From the NCBI GenBank assembly GCA_035578175.1, contig JAQMRL010000002.1, positions 135,782,171 through 135,846,170 of the forward strand: 64,000 bases of DNA. Reading direction: 5' to 3'. Positions within the stretch are counted from its first letter, which is position 1; each line of letters opens with the position of its first letter. The position numbers and the translations under genes were made by a program. The DNA comes from Catonia carolina (lineage: Eukaryota > Arthropoda > Insecta > Hemiptera > Achilidae). Below the pieces are notes generated by a model that was not told the DNA's origin, did no database searches, and saw only the letters and a list, made by a program, of their open reading frames with translations. Positions 1-13,100 of this stretch are shown piece after piece.

Positions 1-280
1 GCTTATCAGCATGTCGGGTCCTCTGAAAAGCACATATTTTCCACTCTGCAAATGACACCTTCACTTCATTCACTACAGGGTCTGGCTGTATAATGAAATT
101 CATTACTTTCAGAGGAGATAACTCTGATTAGTGTCTTTGACACCTCTACCTCTTCTGTTCTTTAATGATTCAGTCATTTAATTGGCTGACCATGCGATAA
201 GATACAGAACTATTTATTTTACCCCAGCAACGAACAGATTGAGTGTAAATAATTTGACACTCTACCAGTCTGTTATGAGC
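1..280 (-). repeat. SINE-A copy 1 (cut by window edge)
   Basis: The same ~380-bp unit as at 49918, opposite orientation. Recognisable by the block ggagataactctgattagtg and the terminal ...ctgttatgagc. Its tail end lies left of the window. Confidence 0.8.
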
Positions 281-284
281 ACGG

Positions 285-560
285 TGCTGAGTTATAGGCA
301 AATTTGTGAATATTTTCAGAGTTTTTTAAAATATTTATCTGCTATTCCAACCATAATGAAATAGTATTCAATAGGTATCAGTTACTGAAAGTACCTGCCT
401 TTGCAGTCTTTTGTTGTAACAACTATTTTCAAAAGTAGACAGGCAGAAATGGCAGTACTCTGTGTTCCATGAGTGAGGTATTAGTGCAGATTGGATAAAC
501 TTGTGCAGCAGTATGAGCATACCCATATATTATTTTCATAGAGCTAGGAGTCATGTGTTC
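285..560. repeat. repeat family F, copy 1
   Basis: Diverged but collinear with 39105-39395 (shared landmarks: aaaatatttatc, cagttactgaag, gttgtataac/gttgtaacaac, ttatgcagatt/ttagtgcagatt). Function unknown; non-coding. Confidence 0.55.
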
Positions 561-1045
561 AATTACCAATCGAACGGAAATTTTTTAATCATTCATTTTT
601 CATTTCCCACACCTCATCTTCTAGATTTGAACAAAATCACTCAAGACACAAAAAATGAGTGAGATTAAAGACATTGTTCAAATTTTCAAGAAAGTTGTAG
701 TGAACACTGGAAATTTAACTTCCATAAAAATGTTAAAATCGATCAAATTCAAAGAAATTTTGTATATTGTATGTCAAGTGGCTTTAAGTTATCACTGGTA
801 ATAAGAATATTTTTTTTTCTGCTCAAGTTACCATATTGTATATGTTAAAAATATTTCAACTGAGTGGTTTTAACATACAAATTTTTTGTAAGTAAGTGTT
901 TTAAAAAATTAGTTGAAAACTATCTATAACAAAATACTGTGTGTTTTATGACGTATAATAACCAAAAAATATAGTTTGAGTATTTTTTAAGAGTGTATTA
1001 TTTAAAAGAAGTTGTAGTTAACATAGTATTCTTTTATTTAATTAG

Positions 1046-1165
1046 GGTCCACCAAATCCAGATGTAACAACTCCTGATATTGAACCAGAACCTTTACAGA
1101 TCTCAGAAGAAGTATTAAAGGAGAGTAACATGATCCAGGAAGAAATTATCAATATTCTTAATGAG
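1046..1165 (+). CDS. per: per exon a (residues 1-40 of the visible part)
   Basis: Begins after an attag acceptor and ends at a GTAATA donor, phase 0 on both sides. It encodes GPPNPDV followed by an acidic [16 protein letters not shown] helix. In insect PER this segment follows the PAS-B/PAC region, which places the missing PAS exons upstream of the window. Confidence 0.93.
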
Positions 1166-4100
1166 GTAATAGAAAAACAAAGTCATATTACAAAATCCGT
1201 GTTTATATTTGGCGGATTTTTAGGATTTAATTACTGTGCATGATGATTTACTAACCATATATTTTTTATGTTAATAAATTTACATCATCGGGTACCAAAT
1301 AAATTGATGTCAAAAGTGTGTGTCATGATGGTAGTCAATATCTACAGTGGAGGAAGCTCATGAAGAACAAAAAAAATTAACCTGACAATAACATATTCAA
1401 TAAACTACCGAAATATACTATTAATATACTATTATAATATTTGTAACTATTCAAAAAGATGAGAGTTTCTGCTGCTCAGTTCGGTCTCTGCTTTTACGGG
1501 ACAGATTTCAATCATTGATATTTTTTCTAGAATGAAGCTTATCCACGCACAGATTTGCCATCACTCATCGTTATTTTTCCCAATTCCCAATTAACGCAGA
1601 AAATATAAATTAACTATTAGTAACCTGGTTCTTTGAAGATTTACCACACCAATCCAACTATTAATTAATTTGTGGCTTCCATTTGGATTAAATGGTGCAG
1701 TTTTATAGAAGTTTTCTTAGTTTCAGGTGAAATAATACTGGTTTGTAAACTCTGGAAATTGTTAACTGTTCACTGACCTTTTTGGAGATTCAGGGTTTTT
1801 TTATACATTTTTAGGTGTAGAAAATGAAAATTTTCCTACCTATCCCTTGTTTTGAACTTTAACTGTAAAAAATGCTACTAAAAAATTTAAATCGTTCTAT
1901 TTATTTAGGGATGTACTGCATCAGTTTGGTGACCTTAGTTTCAGAATATACGTTTCAAAATTACTGAATGTAAAAAAATAAAGTTGCTACTGCTGATTTT
2001 TTTGAAACCATTTTCATACGTTACAAAAAATTCATTTCATCATTCACCGTCTGCATTAGCAGCAATTTGCAAAACAGTCGGACGTTAAACCAAAAAAAAA
2101 CATTGAATGATAATGAAAAGGTAAACAATTATACAGAATTATTATCCCATCGTTACAAAAAATTATTGTGACAGAGGAAATTGGAACTGACAAAGTTGGA
2201 AATTGGAACCCTTTCATTTATTTATATATTTAAAAGGATCAGGGTTTTTTTTTTGAAGTTCAATCTCAGCTCCCAATGGACTGATTCTGGTCAACCTTAT
2301 TAAAAAATGATTGACTCATTTGCATTTTGGTTCAGAGAAACCAATTTTAATTCTCATAACAATAAGTTAATACTAAATCACGATTATAAATTATTTTCTG
2401 CAATTTTTTTCATCCATCCATGTTGTATCGATGAAATTTGTTTTACTCAGGAATCTATCCAGTTATATTTCCCACTGGGTGTTCATCCATATAGATAAGT
2501 AACCTGTTTTAATTTTATGGGTCTGGTTAAGCGGTATCCAAAATTGCAGTGTTGTGGCTTAAATGTTACACAATTTCTCAAAGGATAAAGGATATTTCTT
2601 AGAGAAACAAATAAAAATTTAGACATCCATCAAAGTATCTATGTGAACCAAAATAATTAAATTGTACTCTTGGAATTTTTATCCAAATTGTACGATAAAA
2701 ATGTTCAAAAATAGTTAAGAATTACAATTTTCACTCTCCTTCAGAAAAACGATCCCTTTATTGGTATATTCTTGAATTAATTCATGTCTGCAGTAGCTAA
2801 AAATATTTCTGTTTGAATTAAAATATGCCACGTTGAAAGGAGCTCTAAATTATCATTTTAAATTAAAGTGACAGTACATGTATATAATAGAAACAATAAA
2901 TTTGTGGGAAGATTGTCTGTAATTGAAATATTTAACTAGAATTCTAATTGGATTTTTTACTTTATTTACTTCGTTTGCAACTGCACAACCAGTAAATATA
3001 TTTAGAATTGGCAGCTTGTTTTACTCACATGTTAGATTTAAAGGAGAATGATTTAACGAGACTTCGACGGTTAAATTTTAAGTATATGGTAAATTTATAT
3101 ATTAACTGAGAACTAATTTAATGAGAGTTAATTTTATTTAAATACCTGCTTCAACCTCTGAAGAGCCAGAGCCTAAAAAAGCCCTGCCAAATATGGATTC
3201 CAGTTTGAAGATTAGTGGGTCAGTGTTGTCGTAATTTTGACTTGAAATGTTAGTATATGTTTGCTAGATTATTTTGTTTATGTATGAGATTTTATGATGT
3301 GTGAGGAGTGTGCGATTAGAAAAATGTATGAAAGAGCCTTTGTTTAACTTGTTTGAATTAGTTGTGTTTGTTTATCCCAGATGTCCGAAAAAGAATTTCA
3401 GTGTTCTCAATGTAATGTATTTTATCAAATTTAAATCACAAATGTATGGGGTTTGTTGTCTAAATGAATAAACTTTTTTATTTATTATTTTAACTCAAAG
3501 TGTGTTACCTTTACGGTTCTACACATATCAAACTAACAATTAACTCTACTCCACTCAGGAGAGTATATCTGCGAGAATCACTTGTATGATTGTTGTTATT
3601 TATTGATGTAGATGGTCAAATGCGTCCATTTTTTCTTGAATATCATTTATGTAGCCCCAGTAAAGAAATTGATCAGTTTTAAATGGAGACCTCACAGTGT
3701 CCAAGTGATTGCTACCATATTTGCCTATCCATCTTCCTGGGAATTAGTTGATGAGAGTAGTCTGAACAACTACTGCGTGACTAGGAGGGATTTCATCCTG
3801 TTGGAAAATTAAACCCTCCACATTCCCAATGTGAAAAAACCAAGTTCTCTGATATATCCAAGTACAGAATACCTATTAATTTCTAATCAATGAAAAAGAA
3901 GTGATAAAGTATTTTATTAAATATGATAGGTACTTTACCAAAAATTTGTTTTATAAAGAATTCACAAACTCTATCAACTAGTGCAGATTTTGTAACCCCA
4001 ATATTTAACAATTACTTATAATAATACCCATAATTATATTTACTACCATATGATTATGAAACATAGTAAAAAACACAAACAAAGACAGATTTTATGTACT

Positions 4101-7100
4101 AAAAATGTAATGGTTATCACCGTAATGATTACGGATAAAAAAAAACTAATTCGGTAAAAGTAAAGAATATGTTCATGTTTCGAACATGTTTAAGTTCTTT
4201 TTCGGACACCCAACATTGGAAGCCTATCTTGATGTTTTAAAGGTAATAATACATGTGTATGCAAAATATGCTTTATATTATTGCAGAGTGCAGAAGCACA
4301 AGATTCCACCAAATATCAAATGACAAAATATTGTAAGGAACTTTTAACATTTATAGAAAATGTTTTAGATGAAGATAAGACTAACTCAGATAAATCTGAA
4401 AGTAAACCAGTTTCATTAAGTATAACTGTAAGTAATTATTTTTTACCTTAATTAGCTTTCTATACGTATATCTAATGCGATAGATGTAATTGCTTCCTAG
4501 ATCTTATTATTGTTCCTCTTTGAGATACTTACTTAGAGAAAATTGATCAGTTAATTTTATTATTGGTTTGCTTACAAGTTTCATCTGGTTGTACCCAACA
4601 CAACTCCTCACTTTATGTCTCGATCTTGCTTTATGGCTGAACCACCTCTCCTTTATTGCTCTCTTGGCATCAAGTCAATCCCCGAGTCAATCCCCGATTG
4701 TTTCCTAATTTCAACATTTCTCACTCTTCTTGTCTGTTCTTACCTACTCCTCTTAAACTTCATTTCTATTGCTTCCACTCCATTCTTTGCTGTCTTTCCA
4801 CCTGCGCAAAAATGTAAAAATGTATTTTTACTATAAATATGTATAACTGTGAGTCTGTTGTAAATTGCGGAGTGATGTTTATTGTATAATGTTGTGTAAT
4901 ATTTTGTTTTGTATGATCATACAATATTTATGACAAGGCTACGAATTGTAAAATAATGGCGAATAAATAAACATGTTTCCACTCCATAAGTCAGGATTGG
5001 TACAAAACATCCATTATCCGTAGGAACTTCTTGATCCCAAACTAAACTTCTCAAACTTCGAAAGAACTGCTTGCGTTTTGCACCTTTTACTTAACTTCGT
5101 ATTATTTTCTGTCAGATGAGGAAACAGTTCCGAAATATGTGAATTTCTTGACTTCATCCAGCACCCTACCAATTTGCGATATTTCATGTCCCCCTGCCTC
5201 CCCTCTTCACGTCTCTCCTGCACCAGCACATTCTTTTACTCACTGAATTCCAAACCATGCTTAAAAATCTCTTCATTCTTCAACTCCAGTCTACAGCCCT
5301 CTTCTTAAGCTCTCCCTTACTACTTCTCTATCAATGCGGTTGCACCCCTTCATTATTTCTTATTAATTACACTATAAACTATTTTCAATTGTGCAATCTG
5401 GTAATATTTAATACAATAGAAATGAAAGGAATACAAAAATAACTGATGTACGTAGAAGTTAACAAAAGTGCTGCACCAAATAAAAATTGTTTTCTTATTT
5501 TCTGAAAGCAGAATAATTATTATTGTTTCAGAAACAGTGTTACCACAACAAAAATATTGTTAATTAATAAATATATTATAAATATTTGTTAGATATTTGT
5601 TCAGGATGAAATATTTGTAATGTATTTGTTTGAATTCTTTATAATGTTATTTATTTAGCACTGCAATGTTATTGTTTTTTAGAAATTGACTATTATAATG
5701 TTAATGAATACTTCATTAATTTTTATTGCAGGATAGAGATTCTGTTATGTTAGGTGAGATATCACCTCATCATGAATATTATGATAGTAAATCATCATCT
5801 GAAACGCCACCTAGTTACACGCAACTTAATTACAATGATAACATACAAAGGTAATGTAGCATATTACTTCATATCTACCAAATTTTAGTTGTATATTTTT
5901 AACAACGGGTTTTCACTTTAAATGATTTAAGATGCCCGTAACCGACAGGTGGAGTGTTAATTATTTGCACTCGATCTGTTAGTTCCAGGGCTAGAAAAAA
6001 TAGTTCTATTACTTATCACAAGGTCAGCCAATTAAATGACTGAATTATTTAAGAGCAGAAGAGATAGAGGTGTAAAAGACACTAATCAGAGTTATCTCCT
6101 CTACAAGTAATGAATTTTATTATACAGCCAGACTCTGTGGTGAATGAAATCATTTGAAATCATTTGGAATCATTTGCAGGGTGAAAATATAATGCTTTTC
6201 AGAGAGCTTGGCATGCTGATAAGTATACTTTTCAGCACAATGAGGAAGGCAATGGTAAACCACCTCATTCGTCGTTTTACTTGGTAAAACTTCTTGAGGT
6301 TCAAACCAGCCTTTTGGCTGATGACCTAAATATACATAACAACATGCTTTAACATTGTACATCCATTTCAACATTTGGCTGGCCCGTGGTGTAGTGGTCA
6401 GCGCAACTGGCTACTATGCCGGGGTCCCGGGTTCGATTCCCGGTCAGGTCTGACATTTTTTCAGCTGTATATCACCACATATCATTACCTACGCACAAGC
6501 TCAAGGCTTATGTAGGCATCATCACTCAATTAAAAAAAAGAAAAACAAATTATTTTGTGTCGCCTTCGTAGCATAGAGGTTAGCGCATTTGCCTTTTGTA
6601 TCAATTTTTTTGAATGTTTTTATTATTTGTCTGCAGGTTTTTTGAAAGTAAACCAAAGACAACATTGTCTGATGAATCTGGTGATAGTAAAACAAGTTTG
6701 TGTAATGAAAGAAACACTCAGTCGAGTGGTGGTGATGAAGAAGGAAAGATATCACCACCAGTTGATTCCAGCTGTGGTGGTTCGCACAACAGGTCAATAT
6801 TACTTCATGTTATATACATTAATAAGTATATTAGTTTATTTTATTATTACAATTTTTTATCTTTTTGGATTTCTTTACCAGTTTTAATTTATCTATACAC
6901 TATTTTGTTTTTAATGAAGATGCTATCAATATATTGGTTGTTACCATATCATGCAACCAACACCTAAAATCAATTTTAAAAAAATTTTCAGGATACATTT
7001 TAAGCAGTCAAACTTGAATTCTGTGAATATTATTTTTTTTTTTTAATTTTAAAAGAGGCTCTTGCTCCTCATTGCTAATTAATTTTGCAACTTATTTGTT

Positions 7101-10100
7101 TAAGCTATTCAAAAATTTATTTATTATTAATTTTGAAGTTCAGTGATCTACAAGCCTTTTGAAAAAATGTGTTTGTTTGGAATTTTCTTTTTTCAGGTAA
7201 GAAATTTCAGAAAAGGATCAAAATTTTCTCTTAAACTTTTTCTTCGACAATTTTATGAAATTCCATAAATGGAAGCGTAACGTCAGTAATTAACTTTTTC
7301 CTGTAATTTTTTTTCGTAGTCTTCAGTTTAATGGTTAGTGAGAAGGAATTTAACCAGGTTTAAAAACCAAGTTCTAGAGCTAGTTCTAGATCCAATCCTG
7401 CATATCAAGGTTTGTTGCCAGTAATAAGTAAGATGGATTCTTAATAAGTAAGATGGACTTTCTTCTTTAAGCAGTATTTGCAGATAGTATTTTGATATAG
7501 TAACAAACACTTTTTTTATTTATAATTTTTTTTAAAACTTATTAGTATCGTAGTTTAATTAATGTAATGATGATGTGGAGGTAGTACACTACCATAACAG
7601 CTCTGTAATAAGTAAATTAGTAGATTAACAACAGGTCTTTAATTGTTACTTGATGATTCAGATAGCATAGGACCACCCATTTCTCTTATTCTACATCTAT
7701 CTACTTTCCCTTGCTCCAACATTTCCAAGCTAAATAAATGCATATTTTCTGTTTACTATCTACTCTGTGCTGAGTTTTTTCTTTCATAAAATAAGAAGCC
7801 TTTCATCATGTATCAGGTACATGATCAGCAGCAAATGCATTAAAAAATGTTATTTTTTGAAAGGTTCAACTGACTATTTTTAAAGGCCATGACTTCATTT
7901 TCCTTCACGTAAAATTCATTAATTACCCTACACACTTCTCATAAATTAGAATCATCTAAATCAGTACATAGTCGTGTTCGATTTCTGTTTTGTCAGTGTA
8001 CTGTAACACATAAATGTCGAAGCAGCAGAATTATTCAACCCAGCTTCCAGTTCCTCAGTTTCTTTTCTAATATTTTTATGACCCACCGGGTTGGTCTAGA
8101 GGTAAAGTCGTTGCTACGAGTCTAGCTGTTTAACAGATGATTTTCAGAAATGAAGGTTCCTGGTTCAAACCTAGTTAAGGTAGTTACTTTAAATACTAGA
8201 ATTTGAATACTAGACAGTGGTTACTGGTGTACTTTGATGGTAGGGGTTCAATTAACCATACTCTCTCAGGAATGGTTGCCCTGGGTCTGTACAAGACTAC
8301 ACCTCATTTACACGTCATACACATCATCTTCATCTCATTGGGTCAAGGGGTTGCTTATTTTTCTGAATTGAACAGATTTCAACATTCACACGTTAGGAAT
8401 AAAAAAAATGTTTTCATAGTGGATAAAAAAACACCAGTTGTAGCAACACGATTATGTACTTAAGCCACTAGGATAATAAATCATTTCTGATTTCATAATA
8501 TTTTACCTTAAAATGATTTACGATAAGTAGTAGGAAAATGTTACAAAAGTTGAATAAATGGCTGAAATATAGTAAAACGAAATGGAACATGAACAGCTTT
8601 TTACTTTTTGCTTAGTAGAATTATAAATATTGTATGACTGCTGTGCATACAATTTGTGCAGCACTACGTACATATCCCCTACTTCATTTGTCCTTTGGCT
8701 CCTATATCACTCAACACAAATATCAAAGTTGTTATGGCAGTGGACTATCTCTACTTAAAATATTGTTTAGAAGGTGTAAATTATTTACAATATTTTACCT
8801 ATACACAATTTGTTAGTATTTAGGACTTAATATGTTATGAGGTTTGTGTAAGAATTAATGTATTTCGAAAATAAATGATTTTTTTGCCTCTTCTTAGCCA
8901 ATACCTCAGAATTGGGTAGTATATATATATATTATAATATTATTATGTTGTTATATTTTATAAATTGCGTTTGTTCAATTCTAATTGGTTGGCAATATTT
9001 TTGCCAGGAACAGCGGTCTAAACAATGAGAGTGGAGGCAGCAGTGATCTCAGTTTTGGAAATTCAAGTGGAGGTGCAGCAGGTGTTGGAAATGGAGTAGG
9101 GGTGGGAGGAGGAACAGGAGGAGGAGAAGCAGTAAATGGTGGGGGTGGTGGTACTGGTAATATTAATAACAATAATACAACTACTAGTGGACCTGTCAAT
9201 AAGTACAGAACGCCACACCTTACTGAAGAACTTCTAAGCAAGTCAGTTACTAGTTTGAAACAAATATTTATGAATAGTAAATTTATTAAAGTATGTTTGA
9301 AATGTTATTGGACAATTTTCTTTGATTAATTGCACTATAAGCAGTCCTTTTAGTCTCTAACTCTACAACTTTGAAGAGCCAATTGTATAGACCCATCCAT
9401 ATTTCTAATTAATTAACTCGTATTTTTATTCTGTAATACAAGCTTATTTGCATTGTGATTATTCAATTCCAATTTTCTTTCAGTCTGGCTCATACAACAT
9501 ATTTAACTGAATCAATTCTGATTATTTACAAAGTTCCTCTTTTTTACCATAGTTTCATTTAACTGCTTAAGTTTCTAATTTCAGTATCCAAATTTAATTA
9601 TTCTGATTTAAGCAAGTGTACCGTAATAATTAGTACTCTTTCTTTATTCTCCAGAGATGGATATCTTCATTTCTTTTCTTTTCTATTCATGCTATTCTTA
9701 AAATAAGGTGATTCAGTCAAAGCTCAGAGGCTTGGATCTTGTCAATATCTTATTCCTTGAGCATCCATGCCTGAATTCCATAGTAGAGAACTATAAACAT
9801 AAAAAATTTCATTAAGTCTGGATCAAATTCTTTAAATTCCGTTTTACTGGGCAAGTATTTTAAAGGACCTTTAAAAAATTATCCTGGTGCTTGATACCAC
9901 TAATGAGATTTAAGTAACTTAAAAAATTTGAGAGAAACAATCATACTGTATGAATTGTCTAATAACGAATTAAATGTACCATTTATCTATGTTAAAGTTG
10001 GGAAAAATAATTACTAAAACACATACATTAAATTAATTAATGCACAAAAATATTATTTGGATTTTGTTTAACATTGATTTCAAAAAAAAGATTAAATAAA

Positions 10101-13100
10101 AGTTTCTAACTTCTTATAGTTGAATTTTGTATCTATAATAAACTGTAAATAATTTTCTAAAACAATTGAAAATATATTCAAGATTAAAATGTTATATTTA
10201 ACTTCTAACGTAATTTTACTATATTATGTTGTATCCTTTTTTATAGTCTACATAATATCAATTGGCGGGTGGCCATTGCCATACTGCCGTATAAATCTAC
10301 AAACAACACCTATTGATATTTAATTTTGTTACAAGCATTATTGTTCTTATGACAAATAAATACCCCAAAAACAGTCAAAAATGATTGAACGGTGAGTTAA
10401 ACGAAGGCAGTCTGTCAATGAACCATAGGCTCACCCGCCTATTGAATTTACAAGGACTATAATAATTATTTTAATTTCTTGTACAAAGAGGTTTCTTTAG
10501 TTATTTGATTTTGTTATTAAATATTAAAATATATTATATAACTAAAAATAGTGTCGTATATGGCCATTTTTTCTTGTTTTATACTTTTATTTTTAGGCAC
10601 AATGAAAATATGGAGAAGAAACTTGTACAGAGGCATAGAGAAAGAAGTAAAAGTGATAGAGAAAATAAGTTGAAGGATGGAAGGCACAAAAAGAATTATG
10701 ATAAAATTTTGGTAAGTTAATGCGTACATTTTTTCATTATTATTTTTGTAGAATATACATTTGAATTTTTTTCGTATAGGGCCAATTTTAGACCACATGA
10801 GGTGACTTTAGATGTTTCTGGAAGCTCTTTTTGCAGCCCATATTCTCAGCAATCATTCACTATAGGTTTTTCTCCTTAGTTCTGTTCACCAAGTCTTCTG
10901 TTTTTGCTCTTAATTTGTTTTCTGAATTTGGTTCGGTTCATTAAGTTTTCTCAATTATTCCGGTTTTCCCAATATCCTTTCTGACTTCTTTGAATCATTT
11001 ATTTGACACCTTGAGTCTATTGTTTAATGTCTTAAAAATTTGTTTTGTCAACCTTTTACTATCAATTTTATACAGGTGTCCATAAAATTTTAGTCTTCTT
11101 TTTCTAATAGTTTTCATTAATTTGTTCATTTTCCTTGTACAGTTCTTCTCGTCCTCAACATCTATTTTGTATGTCTACTATCTTTGGATACAATATCTTG
11201 AGGAGAATCTTTCTCTCAAATTTCTCTGCTTCTCTTAGACCAGCCTCCTTGTTCATTCTAAGGCACTCACTTCCGTGTCAGCTTCTAATATTTTCACAAT
11301 AGTACATAGTTTTCTAAGTGTTTGCTTCAATACTTTGGGTGTTCATTTATTTTTTGTTAATTCTTTTTTTATTTTTATATACCTAATATTATTTTGAAAG
11401 AAAATCTTGTACACTATAAAAAGTTTCATTAATCAAGTAATTTTCAGATTTTTTTAAAGGAATGCAAATTATTACAACATTTTAAAAATTGGGGTAATTT
11501 ATTAATGTGATTTTAGTTGATCGCTGACCCATCCAAAGATTTGAGGTTTTTATGGAGTTTTAATTACAGGTGACAAAACTGTCTTTCTGAGCTCATGAAT
11601 AATAAGTTACATGATATAAGTTTGCCGTCACCCATCGGTTTTATTTCCAAATCCCTGATTAGCACAGGAAATAGAAAAGATGTTTTTTTATAACCTGGTT
11701 TTTGAAACATTTACTGTACCGATGTTGTATTTAATCAATTTGTAGCCTCCATGAAGACTATGATGTTGTTTACACAATAAGTTTAATTTTTTGAATTAAA
11801 ATATATTTAATTAGACTATGAAATTTTAAATAATTTAATGTTGTTTGCTAGAAGTTGTTATAAATTAGCATTAAATTATAAATATTGTACGTAAACTACT
11901 TTCAATATGTGGATGTGTTATTTCTGAAATGTTTTTAGAAAGGGTTGATGTTACAAATGTGTTATGGTTGCAGGATGAACAAAATGCACATGGTGTCAAG
12001 AGGAGTGGTTCACACTCATGGGAAGGAGAACCATTTAAGAGCATTAAACAAACACATGCTGGTAACGAACCAGTTCCTGAAAGTAATACTACATCAGCTC
12101 CTAAAATATTTAGTTTACCTCAGACTACAGCGACGTATACCAAACCTGTTGTCACTTCTTCAGCCAATATAAATCTTTGGCCGCCATTTTCAGTTACCGT
12201 TACACCTCTACATTCTACACAGCCTTGTACAACTCACTTGTATGTCATCATTTTATTAAATTTTTAAAATTCTTGTTTTGTAAAATAATATTGGTAAATA
12301 CGAAGTTATGCGACTCCTTTCTAATTTAAAAATAAAATAGTTTTAAAGATCTGCGATAGTAGCTTTTAAACTTTTGAATGTGCATAAATTACTTTTAACC
12401 TCTTTTTAAACCATTTATGTCATCGTCTATCCTTTTATAACTGTATGTACAAACGTACAACCTTTTTACAATGTACAATATGTCAGCTGTTCATTAAACC
12501 TATCATAGTAATTTCAGACTGTTATTAATTACATCATTCTGTAACCAGCCAGAAAAAGTCTCGTTCAAAATATTGTTTTTAATGTTAAAAATGTCTTTAT
12601 TAATTTTTTCCTTGGCTGTAAAATCTGATTTAATATACTAAATAATTTTAAAACATAATAAATAATTAAAAAGTATTAAGAAAAGTTACATATTATATAT
12701 TATAACTTTAAATTTAATTTATAAATAACTTTAAGTTTATAGATAAGGCTGGCAGTTTTGCTTCAAGAAGGAATACCAGTTAAATGAATGCCCTGATATT
12801 TTGACCAACTGACAGCCAAAATAAAAACCCTTCCATTAAAATTTAATTTAATACTATCAAAGAAACCAATGAAAATATCAAACAAATTGGACAACTGTTA
12901 CAAACTTAAAGTTCTCAATAACAAAATAAAAGCTAAAAGAAAATTAGTAGTCACATAGTTATCAATACTTTTATCTACCTAAAAGTTATTATTCAGTTAT
13001 TGATGTCCCTTCTAAATAAAAATTAATTAGCAGTCTGTCGCAACCATCATGTTAAGTTAGATACTATTATTGTTAATTGATTTCATACCTATCGTTTCTT

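Larger units (their letters stand above)
1166..4286. other. per intron, mostly unassigned
   Basis: AT-rich. Holds repeat G copy 1 and a SINE-C tail; 2110-4286 shows nothing I can assign beyond AT-rich low complexity. Confidence 0.7.

Noticed and set aside
6378..6450. Possible tRNA gene
   Set aside because: Box A and B are present, but the sequence runs into a SINE body and A tail and no acceptor stem closes. The same holds for 18808, 53595, 61883 and the SINE-B copies.
8981..9241. Proline-rich open frame on the minus strand
   Set aside because: It is the mirror of the Gly-rich per exon e; GGN codons read as CCN on the other strand.
9242..9329. Read-through coding extension of per exon e
   Set aside because: Residues after SKSVTS lose all PER similarity, and splicing at 9241 to 10597 restores the conserved motif.
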